Source: Diaporthe sp. PMI_573
Lineage: Eukaryota > Ascomycota > Sordariomycetes > Diaporthales > Diaporthaceae
NCBI GenBank assembly: GCA_021399435.1
Contig: JAJTUP010000031.1
Span: forward strand, 1-64,000
DNA: 64,000 nt
Direction of reading: 5' to 3'
In this document: piece after piece, positions 43,668-55,400 of the stretch
Position numbering within the stretch: the first letter of the stretch is position 1
Layout of the letters: each line of letters begins with the position of its first letter
The notes under the pieces: model-generated
The model's database searches: none
Told to the model about the DNA's origin: nothing
What the model saw: only the letters and a program-made list of their open reading frames with translations
Position numbers and translations under genes: made by a program

Positions 43668-46311
43668 ATGAGCTTCGGGTTCAGTGTTGGAGATTTCTTG
43701 GCCGTTATCGGACTTGTCACTCAGTTGCGAAAGGATTTTGCGGATGCCCCAACCCAACTGCGCGACCTCTCTGCGGAGCTCAAGACGTTTCGATTGTGCT
43801 GCAGGATACGGAGGTAGACTTAAGTGAAAGTGAGCTCGACTCAAGACAGCGTAGAGCACTCGAGTCAACATTGTCCAGTGCACGAGATTTCCTCAAAGGT
43901 CTTCAGAAGTTCATTGACAATCACAAGGAAATATCTACTTCAACAGGCTCCAAGGGCGGGGGCAATATCAAGCGCATCTGGAAATGACTCAAATTCGACC
44001 AACAAGAAGTGTCCAAATTCAGGCTTCAAATCACCTCGATTATTTCAGCATTGCAGGCGTTCGCCTCAAACGAAGTGAAGCACAATACGAGGAAGATAGC
44101 ACGATACGTCGACACCCAAGTACATAGAGATATTTTGAAATGGCTCAGCGACGACGACTACAACTATCATAAAAATTACCAGAGCCACCTGGTTCGCAAT
44201 CGCCAAGCCGGGACTAGAAGATGGCTCCTGGGCTCGGATGAGTGGAAATCATGGCTGGAGTCCAGTGGACAAACTTTGTACTGCCCGGGAATCCCAGGTT
44301 CTGGCAAGACATTCACAACAGCCATGGCCATCGAAAATATGGATAGCCTCTCAGAGAAACATGGACGGGTGTTTGCATACGTTTTCTGCAACTACCAACA
44401 ACGCAAGGAAAACATGCATGAGATGCTCCTTCGAAGCCTGCTGCGTATGATTCTGGAACAGACACATCATAACACAGCAGAGTCTGGAGAGATCTAATGA
44501 ATCTGCTGTCCAATTTCCACATGACTCTGGTCTAGACTCAAATTTTTCACTCCTCCAACCACAACAGCTCATGGATCAGATCGGTGTCGCCCGAATGGCT
44601 CAAGAACTGAGCCAAACGGAAGACATTCTTGTCATGGTCTGTGAGAGAAATCAACTAAATCTCGCTCGCGTGCTGCTGTCGACAGACCAGTACTCACGGC
44701 ATCCAAGACAGTCAGAAAAATTAGCCGCAATCTCACTATACGATCGCGTATCAGACGAAGCCATTGATCGGGCATTGCTGGTTGCGGTGCGGAATGGGAA
44801 CTTAGAACTCGTTGACCTCCTGCTGAATAATGGCGCAAGTCCTGGTATACGGGGCACGATCGATGACTCCAGCCTGATCCTGGGTCAAGACAACATGAAC
44901 ACACAAAATGTGAGCTTACTAGCTGTGGCCTCGTTCATGGGACATCACAACGTCGTTGTTTACCTTCTGGATCATGGCCATTTCACCATGGCCATAATGG
45001 AACACGATCATGACGGGTAAGTCATGAGTTGAGACAACAGAAGAATGTTACTTGTTGCAGGAGCTAAGTATATGATAGACTTCACCCTCGTGGAGCTTTC
45101 CCGCCTGAATCTCGGGACTTTGATTCTCGCTCACCCGTCTGCATAGCTGCACGCCATGGAAAGATTCCTTGTCTCAGAGTTCTCTTGAAATGGATCGGAA
45201 TCGAGACCAATGCAAATGACCGAGACATAGGACGGGAACGGATTCTTGAGAATGTCACTTTGAGCGCCATGGCTGGAGGCCACGACTATGTGCTCGAAAT
45301 ACTTCCTCGGCTCAATAGCAGTACCGTTTCGAGGATGCTTTGTGGCTTGGGATACGCCAATTTGCTCTTTACCAGCATCAGTTGGGCCAGGGATTCTGTT
45401 GCCAAGTTTTTCTTGCGCAATTATACCTTCGACTTGTCTGTCCACGATGACACCGGCGCCAACGCGCTCGCTCTTGCGGCAAAGGCAAACATGCCCGAGG
45501 TGGTCCGCCTTATTCTGGAAGAGCGTGGAGACTTGATTAATACCCAGGATGACTCGGGACGTACACCGCTCTCATGGGCCGCAGAGAAAAGTATCCGCTC
45601 GGCCCGCGTGCTCCTCGGCCACAAAGACATACGACCGGAGCTCGTGGACTCTTGGGGGCTCGCACCGATGGACATTATATTGCAAGAGCTCACGCCAACC
45701 AGGCTAACAGTGATTCCACTCATGGTTCCATTTCTAGAGCATGGAATCAACAGGATCGTCCGGCATGGCTGTACACTTCTTCACGTCTTGATCGAGACGT
45801 TGCACTCCCGAGCCTGGATATCGGGCGTTTCTCATGAGCACTGGAACAAGCTAAAACACCCGGGCCATGGAGGCCGCAAAATATTCGAACACCTAAATTT
45901 CGGGCCGGTGTTAAATCTCAGCAAGTCGATATATCTCATTTTCGACAAGCACTCGGCGCTGTGTCCGTGTCAGCTGATAAAGTTAGCTCCTCGCCTTGCA
46001 AATGCGGTATTGGTACAATTTTCCTGGCAATTTCGACCGAGAATGTGAAATTAGTCGAGGTTCTGTTGGACTTCTACCCTGGTCTTGTCAATGACAGATC
46101 CCTTGACGGGAGTTCCCCTTTAGACCTTGCAAACTGTTTTGTTCGTCAGAATCGTCGAAAGGCCATGATGGATCTTATTCTCAGCAAAGACCCGATCGTG
46201 AAGACCTGTACAACAAGTACCCCGACATCCGGCATTAGAGAGACCAATCCCGACGAGGTACAGGATGACTGTAAATTCACGGATCTTGAGTCCCCCCGGG
46301 ACAACGGCTAG
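43668..46311 (+). pseudogene. decayed STAND gene: fungal N-terminal domain, NACHT P-loop, ankyrin repeats
   Basis: The start MSFGFSVGDFLAVIGLVTQL at 43668 is the usual fungal STAND N-terminal domain. At about 43791-43793 the frame shifts by one base, after which VLQDTEVDLSESELDSRQRR continues the domain. At 43985 a TGA stands where the continuing reading (IKRIWK then LKFDQQEV) expects a coding triplet. Reading on gives the NACHT entry with CPGIPGSGKTFTTAMAIENM (intact Walker A) until TAA at 44495. The rest of the NACHT module is missing. At about 44571, in another frame, an ankyrin part begins (LLVAVRNGNLELVDLLLNNG, LLAVASFMGHHNVVVYLLDH). An intact intron (45017-45078) links it to more ankyrin units to 46048 (ALALAAKANMPEVVRLILEE, RTPLSWAAEKS). 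A last repeat (FLAISTENVKLVEVLLD) is frame-shifted and ends at 46311. The original was an NLR-type signalling receptor. Confidence 0.8.
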
Positions 46312-46606
46312 GGGATCATGCGGGGCGCCAAAACGACAATGGGTAGGTCACTTTCAGAGGAGCGCTGCTGGGTCTAAAGAGCTAGTGTACGGATTGGGAG
46401 ACAAAATTATCATAGTACTTTTCACGGGTAGAATTTGTGGGTAGAACTGGTATCTGAGAGAACTTGAGTTGCGCCTATTGTACTAGCAGGAAGCAAGCAT
46501 TGCTGTGCAGAGCTGTAACATTGACCAACGGCTATGACCCCAACCTTTTGCAGCCTGAAACGGAAAGTGACGACGAGAAAACATCATTATTTGAGGGGAA
46601 AAAAGG

Positions 46607-47918
46607 TCATTGGTCAAAGCTCATGCTCTTAGCCAAGTTGAAGAACACCAGCTCGTCTGGCTCAGGTGCCGCGGGTTCGTCTTCACCTGCCGCCAGTGGT
46701 AACTGCTTCAGAGCAACCAACACCTGTGGCTTGACCAGGTCCGCAGTGTCCTTAAAGCTCAATCCGTCCCCTTCGATGTGTTGATATCGCAAGGCCGGGG
46801 ACACAACACAGAGCTTCTCCACGCGACCCCTGACTTCGTCCGGGTTCAGACGCTCGCTGATGGTCTCCAACGGCGCGTTGTCCCGCAGGGCGATGGTAGT
46901 GCCGACCGGTTTCATATCGAAATCTTTCATATTGTTGTAAAAGTGATCGTCATTCTCGCCCGTTAGATCGGACAGCTGAACGGTCCAAATGTCATCTGCT
47001 TCGATCTGGATGTGTTCGTTGAGTCGGACTGCGGCGGTGACGATGTTTCGAGTCAGCTCCGTTCGCTGGGCCCTGGGTATGCGCCCCGCGAAAATAACGA
47101 AAGCATTCTGCAGTATCCCGCTTATTTGTTCGATCCTGGCGGCGCGGCTTTGCTCAACCCAATCGAACTGAGCTGTTCTGAATATGGTGGCCAGGGCTTG
47201 CCTCTTCCAAAGGCGCCTGGCATACAGTCCTGGATGGAGCATCAGCGAGCCGCCTCTTAACTTGGTGATCAGTTACAAAGGTTAATGCTTACCGAAAACA
47301 GGAGGGTCGGCCTCACCCATAAGGCTGTCCATCTCTTGAATGTTCGTGATATAGTACGAGGCACTGTGGGGACCTTCCTTTCTGATGTCGTAAAATCCTC
47401 CAAAACCCCCATCACGGTTGAAAACACACCAATCCAGAACCCTCCAGATAAATGTAGTCCAGATGTCGATAATACAAGTCATAGGGTCCATTGCAGCGGC
47501 TCTGAATTCTGAGTCCTGGCCTAGAGTTGCTCGAAAAAGCATGAAATTACCTTCGCTCTTCAAGGCATTCATGACACGTTTCTTGTGCTCTTGGTCCTCG
47601 CGGATGGATTGGTCCATCGGTCCAACGAACGCTTCAATAGCAGCCTGTATTGCAGTGTAGAGCTGGGTCCCGTTAAGCACCTGTTCATTTCAAGGGTGTC
47701 AATGTCACACATACCTTTCGGACGTCCTCAGGTTCCACTATGCCCATTTCCTGCACTCCATGCATCGCATTAACTCTTTGGGCCATTGCAAACATTTGCA
47801 ACTGGCTCTCCAAGACTTGTTCGCTGAGAACCTCATTTTCAATAATGAGGGCCTCGTTACGCTTCCCCAGGTCCTCGTCATCTAATGCAACATTCTCGAT
47901 GTGTCGAGGCGTAGACAT
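46607..47918 (-). CDS. unknown fungal protein, about 412 residues, with N-terminal coiled coil
   Basis: Three exons: 47918-47715, 47680-47293 and 47253-46607. The first intron is only 34 bases (GTATGT…GAACAG), yet it restores the frame, while reading through meets a stop. The second has GTAAGC and an AAGAG end and joins …PPVF to GGSLMLHPGLYARRL. Residues 15-50 form a likely coiled coil (RNEALIIENEVLSEQVLESQ). The middle is helical (IREDQEHKKRVMNALKSEGN) and the last part has IEQISGILQNAFVIFAGRIP and ALRDNAPLETISERLNPDE. There is no catalytic signature that I can name. It converges on the broken STAND gene, and similar unknown genes occur near fungal NLR and HET genes, but this link is inference. 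Confidence 0.7.
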
Positions 47919-50900
47919 TTCAACGGATTCAGGTTGGCTCGAGTCGTGTTGCGCGTTTTTTTTTTGATCGGGTGTACATGCAAGGTTGCGCGAGCTCCTC
48001 TACAATCCATAAATAATTGCCGGCACGTCGCTTTATGACCATAGAGGCTCACCCGTTTTCGGCTGAGAGGAAGTAGCGTGTGGCTGAACAAGTACGGAAA
48101 CCAGACAAAGACCTGTGCTTGATCTTGCCCCCGTTCCGGAAACATTGTCATTCCATCACAATTGGCCAGCATGATTTCAGCAACGCATGACAAAACGAGT
48201 TCAAAAATTGGGAAATGTATAAATTAGTCTGGTGGCTGTTATTTGTTATATTAGAATCTGGTATGTGGCACGCCTGGCGTAAATTAAACAGTGGCCTTCC
48301 AATACATGCATGCCCTGGAAACAACGCCAAGCTCTCTCATTTCTAGACCAGACAATGCATTTCGACATACTACTTTGAATGTTTTATTTCCCAATATGAA
48401 TATGCATGTGTGTGGTTCGAGTTTGCATACATCTAAACAAGCCCCAGTCTTGGAGGTTGTCGACCAAGCCACGATGATGACACTCACGTATCTTGTCTTT
48501 CAGGAACCACAAGAACTGCTCATGTTATCGGTGTAGAACTTCCATAACTCTGTGCGTAGTTGAATCATGACACGATACCTATATTGGGACGTCAAGTAAC
48601 GCACCTGCCACGAAGCCGAAAAGCCATGGATCACGCGACGAGCACAGTCCGTCCACATCTCTATGTATGTACTGATGTCACCAGGGCCAAAGGCTACAAA
48701 CCTGTAGAAATACTTTGGCAAGACTTCCATACAGGAGTCTCTCGGCCAATTCAAGCACTAAGCACAGGGGAAGCCTCGTGCCTTGGAGCTCTGGCTTCCC
48801 GGTAGTGGCAGTGCCTCTGACGACATCGCCAGCCTCTCAACTCTAGATAAGCCTTTCCTGAACCTCCAAATCTACCAGCCATGGTAGATCCCAAACGACA
48901 GGCCGCCGCCGCGGGCATGCAAACAGCACGGACAGTTGCGCAGAGCCCGACGATGACGTGGTGGCGAGACTGGTCCCGACGGCCAGGATTTCCCCCAGAC
49001 TGGACCGGCCCAGTTTCGAACCAGCCGGGGCACCAGCGGGAGCAGAGAATCTCTGTGCGCTGCTTCTGGGGTCACCCGCAAGACACGCACGCTGCCGTTT
49101 GCCCCCAGGCACCTTTCACGACCGCGGCAATCAATCTAATACAGGTAGGCGCAGAGTTTGTCTGAAGTGTTTGACATATCCAATCTCATATCTAAGGCCG
49201 CCAGTTATGGAAGAATATATTCGCGAGGGGCTGCAGCATGCATCAAATCCCGTGGTTACAGGACGATGCTGCTTTAGGCCGTGGGATAATGAACCCTCGC
49301 TGCTCTGCGGAACGGGCCCCTCTCCCTTCCTCACGTGGCCCGCTGCGGAATGAGCGCATGGATAAGTACTGAAGTACAAGAAGCTCACGATTCCAACTGA
49401 AGTACAAGGTCCGTGCAATCAGATGCCGATGCGTTACGGAAAAGAACAACCCGCCTCCCTTTCAGAACCACCCACCACCGACGGTCCAAGATCGAAGCCC
49501 CGATCCAGGGTCCGGATCTAGGCCCAGTAGGGGGATGAGGGATGACCCTCCCCATTCCCTTCCCCACACAACCCGGCAGACAAGACCCGGATCGCCCCCA
49601 ACCCTCCCTCCCTGCCCCCAAAGGCCCAGCCCAACAGTCCGCAAGCGTCCGAACACATATCCCAGCACTACTCTAACCCAACGACCACGCCCCCAAAAAT
49701 AAAAGGGACGGGCGCCAGGAACCCGTACCCCGAAAAAGGAAACATCAGGGCATAAGTACAGTAACCCCCTTCTTCTAGGCTGAAACAAAGACCGGGCAGG
49801 GCGAGCGAAAAGAAAGAAAGAACGGGCGCCCGCGCGCGCCCCTTCTAGATCAACCACAAGTCCCAGTGCCGGACAGACATGTGTCATCCGGTAATCGAAG
49901 CTACCCAGGCCAGGCGCGCACACCCTGCCCCTTCCCCCCTCTCATCCCATCTATGTAAGGGGAACTAGTAGTAAGGGGTATGGCATCTGGGCGGCACAAA
50001 TAAACCAAGCCACCCTCAAGTATTTCCGTGTATGGTAGGTAGGAAGTTCGCTTCAGGAGCTGAGACGGGACGGACGGACAGTCAGGGCGCGCCGCCTTTC
50101 TACGTTGGTAAAAAGGGTAGGTAGGTACTGAAAAGTACCTTTTTTGGGCGCACCCAGGGCGCTGGCCGGGAGGAGTAATTGTTTCTCCTGATCTGCGACA
50201 ACGGTGCCGGCTAGGTCGATCTCTCGCCGTTGCATCACCGGCACTCACTCTAGTTTGTTCGCCCGTTTTTGGGGTCCCTTGGCTAGCTGGTTGTGGGAGT
50301 GTGAGTGTGTGAGACCTGGGGCTGGGGCTGGGCTAGCCTGGCCTGCTCTAGGTATGTAGGCGGCGTTCACGGAGGAAGAAGGTTCAGGCTGGTTGGTGGA
50401 GGTCAGTGTCCGTATATGCAGAGGAAGCCGGGGCTGCGGGTTGGACAACTTGGACATCACAAGGTTGATCGGAGCAATCAAGACTTGGGATCACATTTCT
50501 TTGTTTGTATATGTGTTCATTCTGATTATCTATTGTCACTACCAAATAAATAGCGCGAGGTCCAATCTCGAGTACTATGTAATGTATGCAACCCGACCAG
50601 CCAAAAGTCCTCCTTAGAAAATCCCGGGGACTCAATCCCAAGCGGGAATGAAAACCAACAAGCATTTGCTCCCACCAAATGTTTAACAAAAGTAGCCCCA
50701 TATGCATGCAACAGGCCAGGATATCGTAGCGCAGTGAAAGAATAAAAAAAGCAAAAAAGACAAGAAGAACGCTGGGTAGGGGGAATCAATCAAGCTAGCT
50801 CAGTCCGTGACCAAAAAGGACGTGCAGCAGAGACAAAACCATCTGAGACATGCAGTATGCAGCGACCGATCGAAAAGTAAAATCCACAAAGACAAGACAA

Positions 50901-52021
50901 GACAACCAAAAAAGCAAGTTCGCTGATAAATAAGTGGCGTCTCCTCCTTCAAGCATGCAGTGACGGGCCGGAAGTAGCCAGTTTGGCGCCCGGGGTGAAA
51001 TGAAAAACCACAAAATTGAACTCCGTGCAGAATGCATGCAGGCCTGGACCGAATGGATGCGGTGAAGTAGATTGCGGCATGCCCGCTGAGACGGAAACTC
51101 GTTGGTGTTGTTTGAGTCCCGCGGGTTGCCCCCTTTCCACTGATCGTATGGTACTGTACAGAGGCGCTGTTGTTGCTGTGTCGTCAGGCGGTGTGATATT
51201 GGTTGGAGAGGGATGGATTGCCATGGTTCCTGTCCGTCTAGTGTCTATGCGTCTATGCTTGTATAGGACATCTAGAGTCTATCGTGGTTGTATTGGTCTT
51301 TGTCATTCTTCTCTCTGGCTGTCTCACAGAAGAGTTCGGTCTATTCGGTGTAAACGAGCAGCAGGTCTCTTCCGCCACCCGAGATGCAGTCTACCCTCTC
51401 TTCGCTTTCTCTCCATGCGTGTGCTTGACCTCTTCCCTCTTCTCGCGCCCATCCGTGTACAGCCCAACCTCCCACCCATGTGTACACGACCATTGGCTTG
51501 CTTGTTGGCTTGAGTGGCGCTTTTGCGGGGGAGGCATTGGAGGATGAGGGATAGCGGCGGGGAGGGCGAGGCGTTCTCGAGAGGGCGCTGACGTGGTTTC
51601 CGGGTTTGAGCGGCTCGAATGTCGACGTCAGGGGGGAAGAAGAGGGGCGGCGACCGCATGCAGCAGCATGTTGGTCGAAGGGGGGGAGGGGGGGCGGCAG
51701 CCTAAAGCAGGCAAAGGTGGTCCCGCCCTCGCCAAGGCTGTCGTGCAGCGATTGTGGCGTCCCGCCGGGGAACGGGACTGCCTGCATGTGCAGCTGTGTG
51801 TGTGCGTATGCAATGCATCTCGCAGACACTTACCCACAATGTGCGACACACCGCGCCGGGAGTCCGGTGATGCGTTGCGTGTCCTTAAGTGTGGTTTTCG
51901 TGGCGAGCTGTCACGGGCACCAAGCCCAGTGCAGGGCGAGGGCGAGAGTCAGCCAAACCAGCCCGCCCAGTTGTTTATTGTTGTAGCGTGGCAGTCAGTC
52001 TGGTAGACAGGCGCGAGACGC
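47919..52021. other. 4.1 kb gene-poor region
   Basis: No convincing gene. The left part (47919-48850) is AT-rich. From about 49440 to 50250 the plus strand is strongly C-rich and A-rich, giving long but low-complexity minus-strand frames (for example 49462-49923) rich in Gly/Arg/Val that look spurious. From 51540 to 51720 it is G-rich. Probably the 3' flank and untranslated region of the gene at 52022-52372 plus non-coding DNA. A non-coding RNA cannot be excluded. Confidence 0.5.
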
Positions 52022-52372
52022 TCATTTCTTCTTGTCGCTCTTCTTGTGGTGGTGCTTGTGGCCGTGCTTGTGGTGGTGGCCGCTGCTCGTGTGTCCGGAG
52101 CCGGAGCCGGAGGCGGGCTCGTAGTGGGCTCGCTGGCGCGTGCGGCCACGGTGCTCGTCGTGCGAGTCGAAGCTGGAGCTGCTGTAGCGGCGCAGGTCCT
52201 CCTCGTGCCAGTCCGACAGCGGCTTGCCGCCAAAGGTGAGCTCGTCGTCCTCGATGGGGATGACCTTCATCCAGGTGGCCTGTGGTGGGGCGTCGTAGTA
52301 GTATGCGTGTTGGTAGGGCGACGAGGCGGTCGAGGAGTAGGCGCTGCCGCGCGATGATTGTTGAGACGACAT
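52022..52372 (-). CDS. small His/Lys-tailed protein, 116 residues
   Basis: ATG at 52372, single exon. The N-terminal 30 residues are Ser/Tyr/Gln-rich and disordered. The central segment WMKVIPIEDDELTFGGKPLS then WHEEDLRRYSSS is the best-ordered part and looks conserved in style. A Ser/Gly/Arg linker leads to a strongly basic and histidine-rich tail (HHHKHGHKHHHKKSDKKK). The frame is open further upstream for over 300 codons, but that part is Pro/Ser/Thr low-complexity with no family character and lies in a pyrimidine-rich leader, so I take 52372 as the start. The tail could bind metal or nucleic acid. Isolated by 4 kb and 9 kb of gene-free DNA. Family not recognised. Confidence 0.65.
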   Translation of the reverse strand: MSSQQSSRGSAYSSTASSPYQHAYYYDAPPQATWMKVIPIEDDELTFGGKPLSDWHEEDLRRYSSSSFDSHDEHRGRTRQRAHYEPASGSGSGHTSSGHHHKHGHKHHHKKSDKKK

Positions 52373-52375
52373 TGT

Positions 52376-52402
52376 GGTGTTTGTGTTTGTGTTTGTGTTG
52401 TG
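52376..52402. repeat. TGTTTG microsatellite next to the small gene's start
   Basis: Tandem TGTTTG-like units directly upstream of the ATG at 52372 on the minus strand, so CA-rich in the transcript leader. The gene at 34117 also has a CA-rich tract directly before its ATG. Confidence 0.7.
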
Positions 52403-55400
52403 GTCGAAGTCGAGTTCGGGTGGTGTTGGTGTTGAGGTCGAGGGGGCCGAGGGGGGAGGAGGGTGTTTATAGTATGTTTTGTTGGTGTTGGTTGCGGTAA
52501 TAGTGTTGCTGACTGCAGCAGGAGGTAGCGGTTTTGTTATTGTGGCTTCGCCGAGGCAGGGCAGGGCGGAAGGCCTTTTTTCAGGTCGGGTGGGGCCTGG
52601 CTGATAGCTGAAGGATCGTGATGTAGCGGGCGATGTGGGTCGAGGGGGAGGTGGAGGGGGAGGGGGTGCGAGTGGGGGGTGTGCTGTGGGGTTGGGGTGC
52701 AGGGGGTCTGCTGCAGTTGCACTACAGTCAGATGCGGCTGCAGGACGCTTGCTTCTGCTTCTCGTGTCCCTATTTTTGTGTGGATGCGAGCCGGTGTCAC
52801 ACATGCATCGATGATCCACCGAGATCAGAGACCCGAGATCAGATGCACCCTTCTTGTGTTGATGTGTGATCCCAAAAGCAGGTTGTCGGTTGTGCGAATA
52901 AAATCGAAGAGGAAGAGATGCGCAGGCAGCAGACTGAAAGGGACAGGTGACAGATGACCTTGACTCTTGACGCGTCCAGAAATCAAGGAAGAAGGAGGTT
53001 TGGGGGGGTTGGGGGGGTAGAGGGAAAATAAAGCCAAGGGCCACAGGTGAGACAGGCCCCTTTGATTCAAGATCCCAGGTTGAATAAGGAATAATAAGCG
53101 GAGGCTGGGGGGGGGGCGTTGGCCTCGCTCGGGACGTCAAGGGGCACTCCTGGTTTGTCTCGGTTTGGTTGCAGCCGACCCGACAAGGAGGCTCTCTTTT
53201 CCCAAACGCGTCGCGGTCTGTGTGTATGTACTCCGCAGTGTGAGTACTCCGGACACTATGGACGTGCGGTGCGGAATTGATTGTGGGGAAGAGATGGGCA
53301 ACACAGGATCTCAAGTTGGGAGGGGTCCAGGCGGCGTGTGCACTGGGCTTGCAGCTCTCGTGCTGTGAGTGTCCCGATACGGATGCTGGTGTGCAGCTGG
53401 GCGACTGTGAGCCCGTCGGTGATAGGATGGCGTCGCGGGGCCCAAGTCAGAGACAGATGTCGATCCGAGGGGCGTGTGTCTGAGCTGAAGGTGACTCGAC
53501 CGGAGCTAGCCTAAACCTGGAAGCCGGTTATGTTGGTGATATTGATTTGTTGTTTGTGATTATTGTTCGAATATCGTTCGTGTCGTTTATTATCGTGTCG
53601 TGCATGCGGTGGTCGGCCGAGACAAGCAGGTCGCTTGACAGATAGGCAGGCAGGGTAGATGGATGAATAAGTACTAGTAGATGAGACACGATACACTGCA
53701 ATATAATGCGAATGCGATGGGGTGTGACAGGGTCTCCGATCCAAGTTCGCGGGGTGCAGATGGATGGCTGCAGGTAGGGCACTATTAAAAGCCTCGCGAG
53801 GTGTGGGCTTGTCTCCTTCTCGTTCCCTCTTGGCAGCTGACTGACCAGGGGTGGAGGGCTGTTGGGCGCGCGACTTGGGCGAGACGAGGGAAATCTCGGT
53901 GAATTTCCACGACTTAATGCGCCGCTACTGAGTATATTGCTGCTGATGCGAATTACCCAAAACGGCAAGAGCCCAGAGATGAGATGGCGGATTGGTTGAT
54001 GCGATGTCGAATTCGGGCCGGGTCGGGCTTTGCCTCCGCTGTGGTGTGCTTTGTTGGGTGTGCGTGACAAAGCAACGGATCGGTTGGAGGGTGTTGCACT
54101 TGTTGGGAGGTGCGATCTGATGTCGTGGCTTTTTTGTCGGTGAGGTGATTGTTTGTTTCTTTCGATGTATTGATTGATTGATCGGTTGATTGTTTGGATG
54201 GTTGATGGAGTTGATGATGATGTGCGGTGGCGGAAGTCAAGAGCAGGGCTGTGCTGTGGTATCAGGGTATCAAGTGGAACAACAGCAAGAGTAACAGTAT
54301 GGAAATACAGTCAAGTCAGAAAAACACCGTGGCCTGCCGAGGTGAGAGGGTATCAGGTCGAGGATTGATGTGGAAATAGCAAGACAACACCAAGCACGGT
54401 GAAAGGGGCGGCGGGGCCGATGAGTTGTTTTTATAACAGGACGTTCAAGGTTGTGTGTCCCGGCTGTCGAGTCGCTGTCGAGTCGACCAAACACGCGCAC
54501 AAAAAGGAGACGGTGACGGTGACGGTAGATGGGTTGCGATATTCCTCTTGGCAGGCGATGGCGGATGCGAGGATGTGACTTGTTGAGCCCCGACGGCAAC
54601 TGATTCAATATCATGCATCCAGCGGACTTGCCTCGTCCGGGTATGTGAGTGAGCGAGCGTTGTCGAAGGAAGGTGTGCGTATGCGGGTGCGTCCTTTTGA
54701 CGCGAACAAGGTGTCGCTGTGCTGGCAGTACTATTGCCGCAATGTACGTGTACGTATCGATGTAGAAATGGTACAAACGTAGAGTTCCTACTGTATGTAT
54801 CCCGGCTGAGCGCTGGGCCGGGTCTGGGCCTGGACAAAGTCACAAGTCAGGCAACCCGGCGGGCGTTTGACTTGCGGCTCCCGAGCTGATAGGCCTGGGA
54901 CCGATGCACCGGTGTCAGATGCCAAGTGCTGCTGCTGCTCCCTGCTGCCGCCCTTCTGTTGTGTTTGCCTGCCCGTGGACCTGCGTTCGTTCGGTCGGTG
55001 TTCGTCCCCAGGCGATGGAGGGGGGAGACACTGATTGATTTTGATTGCTATTTGGGAGCAAGGTTGGGTCGCAGAGATGTCACGGTAGTTGAAGCAGCCT
55101 TCTGATGAGTCGCGAGTCGCGCCGTCCTTGTCGCAGATCGCTTCTTTTCCAAGGTTCCTTTTTTTTGCACCCAACGATGCCGGCCCGAACAAGTGGACGG
55201 AGAAGTGCGAGAGGCAAAATGCTAGCGCAACCCTGGCTGCCTGGCTTTGCCAGATGATTCGGTATTACAGAATGATGGAACTATGATAGATCGATGATGA
55301 CCTGGAACTAGCCAGCACAAATAGCTTCGCTGAGCACTACTAGTAACAAATGCCAGTGAGGTTGTGGCATGTAGTGTATGAGCGTAGCAACCTTGGGAGA

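Noticed and set aside
49462..50480. Long minus-strand frames in the C-rich stretch
   Set aside because: Composition-driven Gly/Arg/Val or Pro/Ser readings overlapping on both strands, no family motif.
52373..53314. Long upstream extension of the small gene's frame (430 codons in total)
   Set aside because: Pro/Ser/Thr low-complexity reading in a pyrimidine-rich leader, no domain, and the ATG at 52372 starts the better-ordered part.
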